37,731 nucleotides of DNA, taken from Acidobacteriota bacterium. Its GTDB lineage: Bacteria; Acidobacteriota; Blastocatellia; Pyrinomonadales; Pyrinomonadaceae. The translations under genes and the position numbers were made by a program. Shown here one piece after another: positions 16,560 to 24,618 of the stretch (within the stretch, counting starts at the first letter, position 1; every line of letters begins with the position of its first letter). Location of the stretch: contig JAOTWT010000001.1 of NCBI GenBank assembly GCA_029862725.1, positions 1 to 37,731 of the forward strand. The letters are read 5' to 3'. The notes under the pieces are model-generated. The model did no database searches. It had not been told where the DNA came from and saw only the letters and a list, made by a program, of their open reading frames with translations.

Positions 16560-17366
16560 ATGAAATTGAAAGCCGGAAAATTTTACGGAAAAACGTCCCG
16601 TACCTTTACCGGAGGGGGGCTTCGATTTACCGAAAAATCCTATAATACCTACGCGAAACTTCCCGTTCATGCTCATGAACTTCCGCATTTTTGTCTCGTG
16701 CTTGCAGGTAATTACAACGAAACGATTGGCAGCCAGAATTTCGAGAGACAACCGATGGCGCTCGTGTATTACCCGCCTGATGTAAGCCATTCCGAAGAAC
16801 ATTTCAAAAACGGCAGGCATTTCCTCGTCGAATTCGATTTCGAATGCCTGGATCGGGTCAGAAATTATGGTGCCACGCTGGACAGGCCGCTTTTCCTAAA
16901 CGCAAGGCCGTCGCTTGAGATCGCGCTTCGCATGTATAAAGAATTCAGCAACCGTGACGATTTGTCGGCGCTGGCGCTCGAGAGTATTGCAATGGAACTT
17001 CTTATCGCGACTTCAAGGCAAAAACCCGGCAAGAGCGATCAAGAACCGCCAAAGTGGCTGAAGAGGGCCAAGGAATATCTTGACGAGTATTACCGGGAGG
17101 CCCCGGGGCTGACCGAATTGGCGGCAGCCGTCGAAGTCCACCCGACCCACCTCGCGAGAGTATTCCGAAAGTTTGAGGACTGTACTGCGGGCGATTATTT
17201 GCGAAATGTGCGCATAAGGAAAGCACGCCACGAACTGCTTTCGACAAAAACACCTCTGGTCGATATTGCCCTCGATACGGGTTTCTCCGATCAGGCGCAT
17301 TTCAGCCGGTCATTCAAAAAAGCTACCGGGATGACCCCCTCGAAATTTCGCTCGACCTTTGCCTGA
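16560..17366 (+). CDS. AraC-family transcriptional regulator
   Basis: This 268-residue protein has an N-terminal cupin-like sensor part with the histidine-rich strand VHAHELPHFCLVLAGNYNET (about residues 37-56), and a C-terminal AraC DNA-binding domain with two HTHs: LTELAAAVEVHPTHLARVFR (about 181-200) and LVDIALDTGFSDQAHFSRSF (about 238-257), ending in GMTPSKFR. The ligand is unknown. It precedes the serine-hydrolase gene by 124 bp on the same strand, which makes that pair, and possibly the convergent five-gene unit beyond it, the most likely targets. Confidence 0.92.
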   Translation: MKLKAGKFYGKTSRTFTGGGLRFTEKSYNTYAKLPVHAHELPHFCLVLAGNYNETIGSQNFERQPMALVYYPPDVSHSEEHFKNGRHFLVEFDFECLDRVRNYGATLDRPLFLNARPSLEIALRMYKEFSNRDDLSALALESIAMELLIATSRQKPGKSDQEPPKWLKRAKEYLDEYYREAPGLTELAAAVEVHPTHLARVFRKFEDCTAGDYLRNVRIRKARHELLSTKTPLVDIALDTGFSDQAHFSRSFKKATGMTPSKFRSTFA

Positions 17367-17490
17367 CGCTAGTCCCATTCAAACCTACTATCCTGATACA
17401 AGAAGCTTGGACCAGGAATAACTAATATCGAATATCATTGGGACCGATTCGGTCCAACCGGCGATTTCGTTTTAATTAAAAGATTAGATT

Positions 17491-18882
17491 ATGAAGTTGA
17501 TATCCGCGACCGTGTTTGTTTCGCTGTTCTTGTACTCGTTTTGTTTCGGACAAGCCCAAAAAACAATAGACACCTCACGAGAAGAATTGAGTCGCAAGAT
17601 ACAGGACGTCATCGACCCGCTGGCTAAATCCAACAATTACGGCGGAACCGTGATTGTTCAAAAGGGCGGGAATTACATCTTCAAGCGTTCGTATGGTTTT
17701 GCCGACCGCGAATCCAAAATCGAACATTCAGCCCAAAGCAAATTCTTTCTCGCGTCAGTTTCGGCGATGTTTACTGCGGCAGCGGTAATGAAGCTCATCG
17801 ATCAGGGAAAATTGTCTCTTGACGATAAACTCTCGAAGTTTGTTCCCGGGATAAAGAATGGAAACAGAATGACGATCCACATTCTGCTCACCGAAAGATC
17901 CGGGATCCCGAGAATCGGTTCGCAAGGAAACGTGAATTACACAACCTTAACTGAGTCTCCACAATCGATCGACGATTTGATCGGACATATCAAGGCTCTG
18001 AATCCGGTTTCCGAACCCGGAGCGAAATATGAACATTCGCGGTCGTCTTACATTTTGTTGGCGAGGGTCATCGAGAAGGTGTCAGGAAAACGGTTTGGAC
18101 AATTTCTCAAAGACGAGGTTTTTATCCCACTTGGTATGAAAAACTCAGGGCATTTTTCAGAGCGGGATGCGCTCGACAAGATACCGAATCTCGCAAAAGG
18201 GTATGTTCAGAAAGGCGTCACGGATCTTTCCCCGGCGCCTGTGCTTCACTGGTCATCAAAGACGGGGCACGCGTCGATCTATTCGACCGCAGAAGATCTT
18301 GAAAAATTCGCAAACGCAGCACTGAACAAAGAATTCTTGAGTGCGGAGTCCTGGAAGAAACTGCAGTCTCCACACGATGGCGACAATGTCGGCTACGGGG
18401 TCTTTACTTCGCCGCAAGGGACCCACAAACGATTCTATATGAGCGGTGGATCGCCCGGGTTCTCGACCTTTTTTGCGGTTTATCCGGATGAAAAACTGGT
18501 CGTGATAATGCTTTCGAATATTCAGATCTTTGTCCCTTATTTTACGGTGCCGACGCTCGCCTCGATCGTCTTCGGCGAACCATACGAAAGACTTAACCTC
18601 GTCACACCGCCGGATGTTGATGAAAAACTCGCAGGCAGGCTTCGCGGCAGTTTCAAATTTGGCGAAGATTTTTACCGCCCGAACGGGACCGTTAGTATTA
18701 CCGCCGAAGGGAACAGGCTTTTCGCCGATGGCGGACCGCTGATACCGATAGACGATGGCAAAGGCGAATTCACAAGATTTATTCACCGCCGGTACTGGTC
18801 CACGCTCGAGTTCAAGAAGAACAGCACGGGCAAGATCGTCGGTCTAAAATTCGATAGTTTTTCGGGCACCCGGATTGAATAA
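17491..18882 (+). CDS. Serine hydrolase of the class C beta-lactamase fold, catalytic residues lost
   Basis: This 463-residue exported protein (signal peptide MKLISATVFVSLFLYSFCFG) has the beta-lactamase/transpeptidase-like domain at about 30-360 and a C-terminal beta domain. The frame around the active site is clear, but the key residues differ from the family. SxxK reads SVSA (S89-A92, Lys missing). The YxN motif region reads HSR (residues 182-184, in KYEHSRSSYILLARVIEKVS). The HxG region reads SGG in YMSGGSPGF. All three substitutions are in intact frame and surrounded by conserved sequence, so it is probably a non-catalytic homologue, perhaps a binding or sensing protein. The next gene (50 bp on) is an SxxK-intact paralogue. 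Confidence 0.88.
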   Translation: MKLISATVFVSLFLYSFCFGQAQKTIDTSREELSRKIQDVIDPLAKSNNYGGTVIVQKGGNYIFKRSYGFADRESKIEHSAQSKFFLASVSAMFTAAAVMKLIDQGKLSLDDKLSKFVPGIKNGNRMTIHILLTERSGIPRIGSQGNVNYTTLTESPQSIDDLIGHIKALNPVSEPGAKYEHSRSSYILLARVIEKVSGKRFGQFLKDEVFIPLGMKNSGHFSERDALDKIPNLAKGYVQKGVTDLSPAPVLHWSSKTGHASIYSTAEDLEKFANAALNKEFLSAESWKKLQSPHDGDNVGYGVFTSPQGTHKRFYMSGGSPGFSTFFAVYPDEKLVVIMLSNIQIFVPYFTVPTLASIVFGEPYERLNLVTPPDVDEKLAGRLRGSFKFGEDFYRPNGTVSITAEGNRLFADGGPLIPIDDGKGEFTRFIHRRYWSTLEFKKNSTGKIVGLKFDSFSGTRIE

Positions 18883-18932
18883 GCCGGGTCCGGCGAACCG
18901 ATCGCGTAAGTTTTCAGTAATGAAGTAAAACA

Positions 18933-20210
18933 ATGAAGAGAATAAACAAACGATCGCTGCTGAATTGGATAACGGTTCTAGGCATACTATCCACGACCTT
19001 ATACGCACAATCTCCAGACGCAAAGGCGATCGATTCCTTCGTCGCGCCCTTTTCCGATGCGAATCATTTCTCCGGTGTAGTACTCGCGGCAAAAGACGGC
19101 AAAGTCTTCTATGAAAAGGCATTCGGTCTGGCCAGTGTCGAGCACGACGTCCCGAATAAGACAACCACGAAATTCGGTATTGCCTCGATAAACAAACCGA
19201 TGACATCGGTTGTTTTGCTCCGCCTTATCGAAGCCGGAAAGATCGGATTCGGAGACAAACTCAGCAAATTTATTCCGGACTTCCCAAAAGGCGACAAGAT
19301 AACGATCGAGATGATCGCACAGCACCGATCCGGGATACCGCATCGGGTGATTCCTGCGGAGGAGCAGGCGAAACGATATACGCCGGCTGAGTTTATCGAG
19401 ATCGTCAAAAAGGCGGAACTCGAGTTTGAACCCGGAACCAAAGACTTGTACAGCTCAGCCGGTTATGCGGTGCTTGCTAGAGTCCTCGAGATCGTTTCGG
19501 GCAGGCCGTTTGATTCGCTGCTTGAGGAATACGTTTTCACCCCGGCCGGAATGAACGATTCGCTCGATTTTGACAGCAGGACGATCATGAAGAACAAGGC
19601 CGAGTGCTATTTTCTAGGGATCGATGGTTATACGGCAGCTCAAAACATGGATTATTCGTTCCTCGTCGGTGCCGGCTCGGTCTTTAGCACCGCCAGAGAT
19701 ATTTACAGGTACGGGATGGCGAACATCGACGGGAAATTCGGGAAGACAGTGCAGCAGTATTATGTCAGGGACGGCGTGTTCCGCAGTAACGGCAGCACAA
19801 ACGGGTACCGCTCAAACATAAGGATCGACAGCAACAAGAAATACGGATACGTGCTTGTCTCAAACCTCGGGTCGGGCGCCAACGACCTGATCCTAAACAA
19901 CCTTCGAAACCTGCTCGAAGGAAAAGAAGTGGTCAAACCCGAGATCCCGAACCCGAAGATCGACAATAAGATCAAAAATACCCTGAACGATTATCCGGGC
20001 CTCTACAAACTGGGCGGAAGCGGTTTCGAAATCCTGACCGAAGACGAACGTCTCTTCGCGGGGCCTTTCAGGCTCTACCCGATCGGCAAAGACAGGTTTT
20101 ACAATTTCTGGAGCTATGCAGAGGTGACTTTTGTAAGGGACTCAACCGGCAGGGTAACCGGACTCCAATGGGTCGGTTCCGGCGGCAAGAGCGACTGGAC
20201 CAGGCAGTAA
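18933..20210 (+). CDS. Serine hydrolase of the class C beta-lactamase / D-aminopeptidase fold
   Basis: This 425-residue protein begins with a signal peptide, MKRINKRSLLNWITVLGILS, with cleavage near LYAQ. SxxK is intact as SINK (S85-K88), the second motif is YSS (173-175, YSSAGYAVLARVLEIVSG), and the third motif position has SNGSTNGY without the usual His. Family members cleave beta-lactams, D-amino-acid peptides or esters, so the substrate cannot be named. A C-terminal beta domain (about 325-425) follows. It is co-directional with and 50 bp after the degenerate paralogue. Its last 133 bp are duplicated at 30936-31068. Confidence 0.88.
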   Translation: MKRINKRSLLNWITVLGILSTTLYAQSPDAKAIDSFVAPFSDANHFSGVVLAAKDGKVFYEKAFGLASVEHDVPNKTTTKFGIASINKPMTSVVLLRLIEAGKIGFGDKLSKFIPDFPKGDKITIEMIAQHRSGIPHRVIPAEEQAKRYTPAEFIEIVKKAELEFEPGTKDLYSSAGYAVLARVLEIVSGRPFDSLLEEYVFTPAGMNDSLDFDSRTIMKNKAECYFLGIDGYTAAQNMDYSFLVGAGSVFSTARDIYRYGMANIDGKFGKTVQQYYVRDGVFRSNGSTNGYRSNIRIDSNKKYGYVLVSNLGSGANDLILNNLRNLLEGKEVVKPEIPNPKIDNKIKNTLNDYPGLYKLGGSGFEILTEDERLFAGPFRLYPIGKDRFYNFWSYAEVTFVRDSTGRVTGLQWVGSGGKSDWTRQ

Positions 20211-20324
20211 GAATGATTGCGACTGATTAAATCGAAAATACGACTAGATGGAGAGCAAAATCCCCCTTGGGTGAAATAACAAGAACCACACAGGCCCGGA
20301 CGAATCTTCGCCGCGCCGATCCGT

Positions 20325-21932
20325 TCAGCCAACTTTTCCCGGTCCGTAGAGTGCCTGGCCGGGCATCCTTCCTGTCATTTCGCTTCCGTCAAAAACCAAC
20401 ACTCCGTTTACTATTACCGCGCTAAAGCCTGCCGCATACTGGTGCGGATTTTCAAACGTCGCCCTGTCCGCAACGGTATTTTCGTCAAAGATCACGATAT
20501 CAGCGGCAAATCCCTGTTTGAGTAAACCGCGGCCATGCAGGCTAAAGGTCTGAGCAGGCAGCGACGTCATTTTTCGAATTGCATCTTCCAGAGAAAGCGT
20601 GCCCAACTCACGCACATATCGTCCCAGAACCCTGGCGTTATTTCCGTAACCGCGCGGATGAGGCACTCCGCGGCCAAACGTCCGTACACCCGAATCTGCC
20701 GCGATCATCGTAAACGGCTGGCGCATAATATTCTGGACGTCCTCTTCAATCATCATGCGGTAGACCATTTGAACGCGGCCGGTCTTGTACATTTCAAATA
20801 TCTGTTCGATCTGGGCATCCAGCTTTTTTGTACCCCGGATTATTTTTGTGATCTCCGCAATATTCTTGCCGTTGAAGGTCGGGTCAGGTTCATAATTGGA
20901 AACATAAGCAAAGCTAAAGTCCTTGAATTTTCTTAATTTCAGGTATTTCTTAATGTCTTGAACGATTCTTTTCCTAATCTCCGGATCTTCGATTCTCTTT
21001 ATACCTTCTTCGCGCCCACCGGCAATCGCCCACTTGGGCAGACGTGCATCAAGCGATGTTGATGATGCGGTGTAAGCATACTGGTCGACAGTTACCTGAA
21101 TGCCGCGCCGCCTGGCATCCTTTACGAGGCCGATCGTCGTTTCACTTTTGCCCCACATTCCCTTGCTGGCGATCTTAAAATGAGAGATCTCTACGGGAAG
21201 CCTCGCGTCTTTGCCGATATTGATCGCTTCTTCAACGGCCTCGACAACGTTCACGCCCTCATCCCGGATGTGACTTGCATAGATACCTTTGTATTTGGCG
21301 GCAATCTTTGCCAATTCGACCACCTCTTCGGTCTTTGCAAATGTTCCCGGAACATAGATCAGCCCGGTTGAGAGGCCAACCGCGCCATCTTTCATCGCGT
21401 TCTCGACGAGCCGGTTCATTTGCTCCTGCTCCTCACTTGTCGGCGGCCGATCGTCGAGACCGACCACTTCTTCGCGCACCGCACCGTGAGCAATCAGTGT
21501 CGCCAGGTTCACCGCCAGCGGCTCTTCTTTCACACGTCCGAGAAACTTGCCGGAGTAAACAACAGAATTTCCGCAGTTTCCGGTAACGAGGGACGTTATT
21601 CCCATTCTGATAAAGTTCTCTGCTTTTGGGTTTTTGTAAATTGCCTCGGTATGAGCGTGGACGTCGATAAAACCCGGTGAGACTATTCGATTTCCGGCGT
21701 CAATTGTCTGCTTCGCAGAAACGGACGCAAAATCGCCAATGCCCGCTATTCTGCCGTCCTTTACCGCTATCGAACCGCGGTACCAGGGATTGCCGGTCCC
21801 ATCGACTATCCGCGCGTTAATGATCAGGAGATCGTATTCTTCCCGTCCGCGGGAATCGACGGGCAGCACCTCGATGAAAACAATGCAGCATAAGAATACA
21901 AATAAGATCAATCGTTTCATCGTCATTCCCAA
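20325..21932 (-). CDS. N-acyl-D-amino-acid deacylase family amidohydrolase, exported
   Basis: This 535-residue metal-dependent amidohydrolase has a signal peptide (start may be Met5: MKRLILFVFLCCIVFIEVLP). The zinc-site pattern of the D-aminoacylase group is visible: H92/H94 (GFIDVHAHTE), C120 (TGNCG), H221 (ASHIRDEG), H251 (EISHFK) and the Asp of AADSGV. The C-terminal strands (GFAADIVIFD, VIVNGVLVFDG) complete the composite beta-sandwich. The family removes N-acyl groups from D-amino acids or hydrolyses related dipeptides; the exact substrate is unknown. It is the last gene of the minus-strand run, 3 bp after the hydrolase gene. Location is probably periplasmic, from the signal peptide. Confidence 0.9.
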   Translation of the reverse strand: MGMTMKRLILFVFLCCIVFIEVLPVDSRGREEYDLLIINARIVDGTGNPWYRGSIAVKDGRIAGIGDFASVSAKQTIDAGNRIVSPGFIDVHAHTEAIYKNPKAENFIRMGITSLVTGNCGNSVVYSGKFLGRVKEEPLAVNLATLIAHGAVREEVVGLDDRPPTSEEQEQMNRLVENAMKDGAVGLSTGLIYVPGTFAKTEEVVELAKIAAKYKGIYASHIRDEGVNVVEAVEEAINIGKDARLPVEISHFKIASKGMWGKSETTIGLVKDARRRGIQVTVDQYAYTASSTSLDARLPKWAIAGGREEGIKRIEDPEIRKRIVQDIKKYLKLRKFKDFSFAYVSNYEPDPTFNGKNIAEITKIIRGTKKLDAQIEQIFEMYKTGRVQMVYRMMIEEDVQNIMRQPFTMIAADSGVRTFGRGVPHPRGYGNNARVLGRYVRELGTLSLEDAIRKMTSLPAQTFSLHGRGLLKQGFAADIVIFDENTVADRATFENPHQYAAGFSAVIVNGVLVFDGSEMTGRMPGQALYGPGKVG

Positions 21933-21935
21933 TCC

Positions 21936-23069
21936 TTAGTTACGGTCTGAATTGATAAGATCCAGCGCATTTTGTGCTGCGATCGCCATTAGCTCCTGCT
22001 CGTGGCCCACTCCTGGAACGTCAATCATTCGCCAGTTTGTGTCAGGGTTTATCGATCTCATTCTCTCAATCATGAATCCGGCCCGCTCGTATCTTGTCTT
22101 GCCCTGAACATCCGCCTCGGGGGTTTGCCGTAAGTTTGGGGTTCGCTCCGTATCTTCGGTCCCACGCAGAAGTAACACATTTCGTCTTGACCACGCTATC
22201 AGGTCATTTTGAGTAAAGGCCAGTTTCGGGTGTTTAAACCCATACGGGAATTCGGCGTTCAGATCCGGCAGAGTATACCAACCGGCGTTTGCCGCAATTG
22301 CGATCCTGAATTTCGAATTTGGCATAAAAATCGCAAATCGGTGAACAAACTGGGCTCCGGCGGAATGTCCGAAAATATCGAAATCGTCTCCTCGGAGATC
22401 CAGTTCATTCTTGACCGTCATATAAATGTCTTCGACGATTTGGTAAGACCACTTCGATCGTGCATTTACCTTTTTCCAACCCGAGTTTCCCGCAAAAACG
22501 TTGCCAAGATTATACGATCCCGATCCCTTCCAGTTCTCATTATCGAATTCCGGGCACACGATGACATGTTGGTTTTCACGACCCCATTTTTCCCATGAGG
22601 CTATGTATTCATCAGCGTTACGGCCAAGGCCGTGCATTACAAACAAGATCCTCGAATCCCGATGCAAAGAAGCCGGAACGAGAATATACGTGCGGACGGC
22701 CGGATTACCTTCACTCTGATAGAAAAATGTTGAAACCCTGTCTGCTTCGAGTACCGTAACTCTAAATGTGCGTGAAAAGGATTTCCCCCTGGCGACGAGG
22801 CGGTAGATCGTGGTCTTGTTTTTTGATTTAGTAAGCTGAAACTCGGATTTCTCACCGCTAGCGAAAGCAACATTCTTGACTACGTTCGATTTTCCGCTCT
22901 TTTCATCGATTTCCTCGCGGTCGACGGTCCAGGACGTCGCATCCTTGACCTCAAATGAATGAGTGCCCGCGAGCCTGAATTGGGCCGGCTCCGGGGACTG
23001 TGCGAATATCCGCGTGCAGCATAAAACAAGCGTGGCTATGACAACAAATCTTACCGGTCTGGTTCGCAT
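21936..23069 (-). CDS. Exported alpha/beta hydrolase (PHB-depolymerase/esterase-like)
   Basis: This 377-residue protein has a signal peptide ending near RIFAQ, an N-terminal beta domain of about 110 residues, then an alpha/beta-hydrolase domain. It shows the oxyanion-hole segment FVMHGLGRN (about 144-151), the nucleophile elbow GHSAGAQ (S236) and the C-terminal His in VPGVGHEQEL. The DNENW/AGNSGW region resembles feruloyl-esterase or poly(3-hydroxybutyrate) depolymerase-like proteins. The substrate is unknown. It is packed between the transporter (5 bp) and the deacylase (3 bp), so it is surely co-transcribed with both. Confidence 0.85.
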   Translation of the reverse strand: MRTRPVRFVVIATLVLCCTRIFAQSPEPAQFRLAGTHSFEVKDATSWTVDREEIDEKSGKSNVVKNVAFASGEKSEFQLTKSKNKTTIYRLVARGKSFSRTFRVTVLEADRVSTFFYQSEGNPAVRTYILVPASLHRDSRILFVMHGLGRNADEYIASWEKWGRENQHVIVCPEFDNENWKGSGSYNLGNVFAGNSGWKKVNARSKWSYQIVEDIYMTVKNELDLRGDDFDIFGHSAGAQFVHRFAIFMPNSKFRIAIAANAGWYTLPDLNAEFPYGFKHPKLAFTQNDLIAWSRRNVLLLRGTEDTERTPNLRQTPEADVQGKTRYERAGFMIERMRSINPDTNWRMIDVPGVGHEQELMAIAAQNALDLINSDRN

Positions 23070-23074
23070 CTTTA

Positions 23075-24550
23075 TTACTTGATCAACGCCTTAAACGGTT
23101 CCGGATACGGGGTAACATCAAAACCCCAGATCACGGGTAACAAAAAGTAAACAATTGCCGAGAGAAGCAAAATTGAAAGCGTGTTCATCCAGATTCCGGT
23201 CTTAACCATATCCGGTATCTTCAGATAACCTGATCCGAAGACAACCGCATTCGGAGGTGTCGCAACCGGAAGCATAAACGCGCAGGATGCCGCAACAGTC
23301 GCCGCGACCATAAGCAAAAGAGGATGCACGTCGATAGAAAGTGCCATCGGCGCCAGAATCGGCAATAACATTGCCGTTGTTGCGAGGTTGCTCGTTATTT
23401 CCGTCAGAAGATTTACCGCGGTAATCAGTGCCAGCACGACAAGTATGATCGAAACGCCCTGCAGCAAAGTTATCTGTCCGCCCAGCCATTTCGCCAGGCC
23501 GCTGTTCTGAAATCCTGAGGCCAATGCCATGCCGCCCCCAAACAGCAAAAGAATTCCCCAAGGTAACCTGACCGCCTCCTCCCAATTAATTATTCTTTTT
23601 CCCTTTTTGCTTGCGGGCAGTATGAAGAGCAAGATTGCGGCGAATACTGCGATGATCGTATCGTCAATTGCAGGAATAAATTGCTTTAGCAGGAATGAAC
23701 GGGTTATCCAGGCGAAGGCGGTTAGCATAAATACCCCAAGCACGACTTTTTCTTCAAATGACATTTTTCCCAATTCATCCAGCTGTCTCTTGATCTCCGC
23801 TTCGCCGCCTGGGAACTCCCGTTGCTTAAAACTGAAAGCGAAGCGCGTCAGATAAGTCCAGCAAATTATCAATAGGAGAATTGAAATCGGAAGGCCAAAT
23901 ATAATCCACCTGGAAAAAGTGATTTCAATACCGTATGTTTCCTGCAAAACACCGGCTAAGACCAGATTCGGCGGGGTTCCGATAAGCGTGGAGATCCCTC
24001 CGATCGTCGCGCTGTAAGCGATCGCCAGCATCAGTGCTTTTCCAAAAATCAAATTCTCATTTTCAACCGTTTCCGGGTTGTCTCGCAGTTGAGTAACGAT
24101 CGCCATCCCGATCGGCAGCATCATCACTGTTGTGGCGGTATTTGAGATCCACATCGACATAAACGCCGTGGCTATCATAAAACCAAGGATAATTCTGACA
24201 ACATCCGTGCCAACGAGCTTGATAATCGAAAGTGAGATTCGCCTGTGCAAATTCCATTTCTCGATTGCGATCGCAAGGATAAATCCCCCGATATAAAGAA
24301 AAATATATCGATGACCGAAGGAGGCAGTCGTGTCATTTAACGAAAGTCCGCCCGTAATCGGGAAAAGAATGATCGGCAGTAACGCCGTGACGGCGATCGG
24401 CATTGCTTCGGAAATCCACCAGACAGCCACCCACGCTGTTGAAGCCAGGATTGCGTTGGCTTCAGATGAAAGCCCTTCCGGCCGGAAAAACAACAGGATC
24501 GCGAAAAACACTATTGGCCCGGCTATTAACCCGATCTTTTTTGTATCCAT
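23075..24550 (-). CDS. DASS (SLC13) family sodium/dicarboxylate-type transporter
   Basis: This 491-residue integral membrane protein has about 11-12 hydrophobic segments. DASS hallmarks are AVWWISEAMPIAVTALLPII at the N-terminus, the first substrate/sodium loop MWISNTATTVMMLPI, the GTPPNLVLAG segment, and the second repeat loop TEITSNLATTAMLLPI with PVATPPNAVVFGSG. The family takes up C4-dicarboxylates, citrate, sulfate or similar anions, usually with Na+. The exact substrate cannot be read from the sequence. In this run it would carry the carboxylate products of the neighbouring hydrolases across the inner membrane, by inference. Confidence 0.93.
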   Translation of the reverse strand: MDTKKIGLIAGPIVFFAILLFFRPEGLSSEANAILASTAWVAVWWISEAMPIAVTALLPIILFPITGGLSLNDTTASFGHRYIFLYIGGFILAIAIEKWNLHRRISLSIIKLVGTDVVRIILGFMIATAFMSMWISNTATTVMMLPIGMAIVTQLRDNPETVENENLIFGKALMLAIAYSATIGGISTLIGTPPNLVLAGVLQETYGIEITFSRWIIFGLPISILLLIICWTYLTRFAFSFKQREFPGGEAEIKRQLDELGKMSFEEKVVLGVFMLTAFAWITRSFLLKQFIPAIDDTIIAVFAAILLFILPASKKGKRIINWEEAVRLPWGILLLFGGGMALASGFQNSGLAKWLGGQITLLQGVSIILVVLALITAVNLLTEITSNLATTAMLLPILAPMALSIDVHPLLLMVAATVAASCAFMLPVATPPNAVVFGSGYLKIPDMVKTGIWMNTLSILLLSAIVYFLLPVIWGFDVTPYPEPFKALIK

Positions 24551-24618
24551 AATTGTTTAAAACCGCGGCTCCAGCTATTTGGGTCACCACGCTGCTCAAC
24601 AGCATCCATAAGGTCTTT

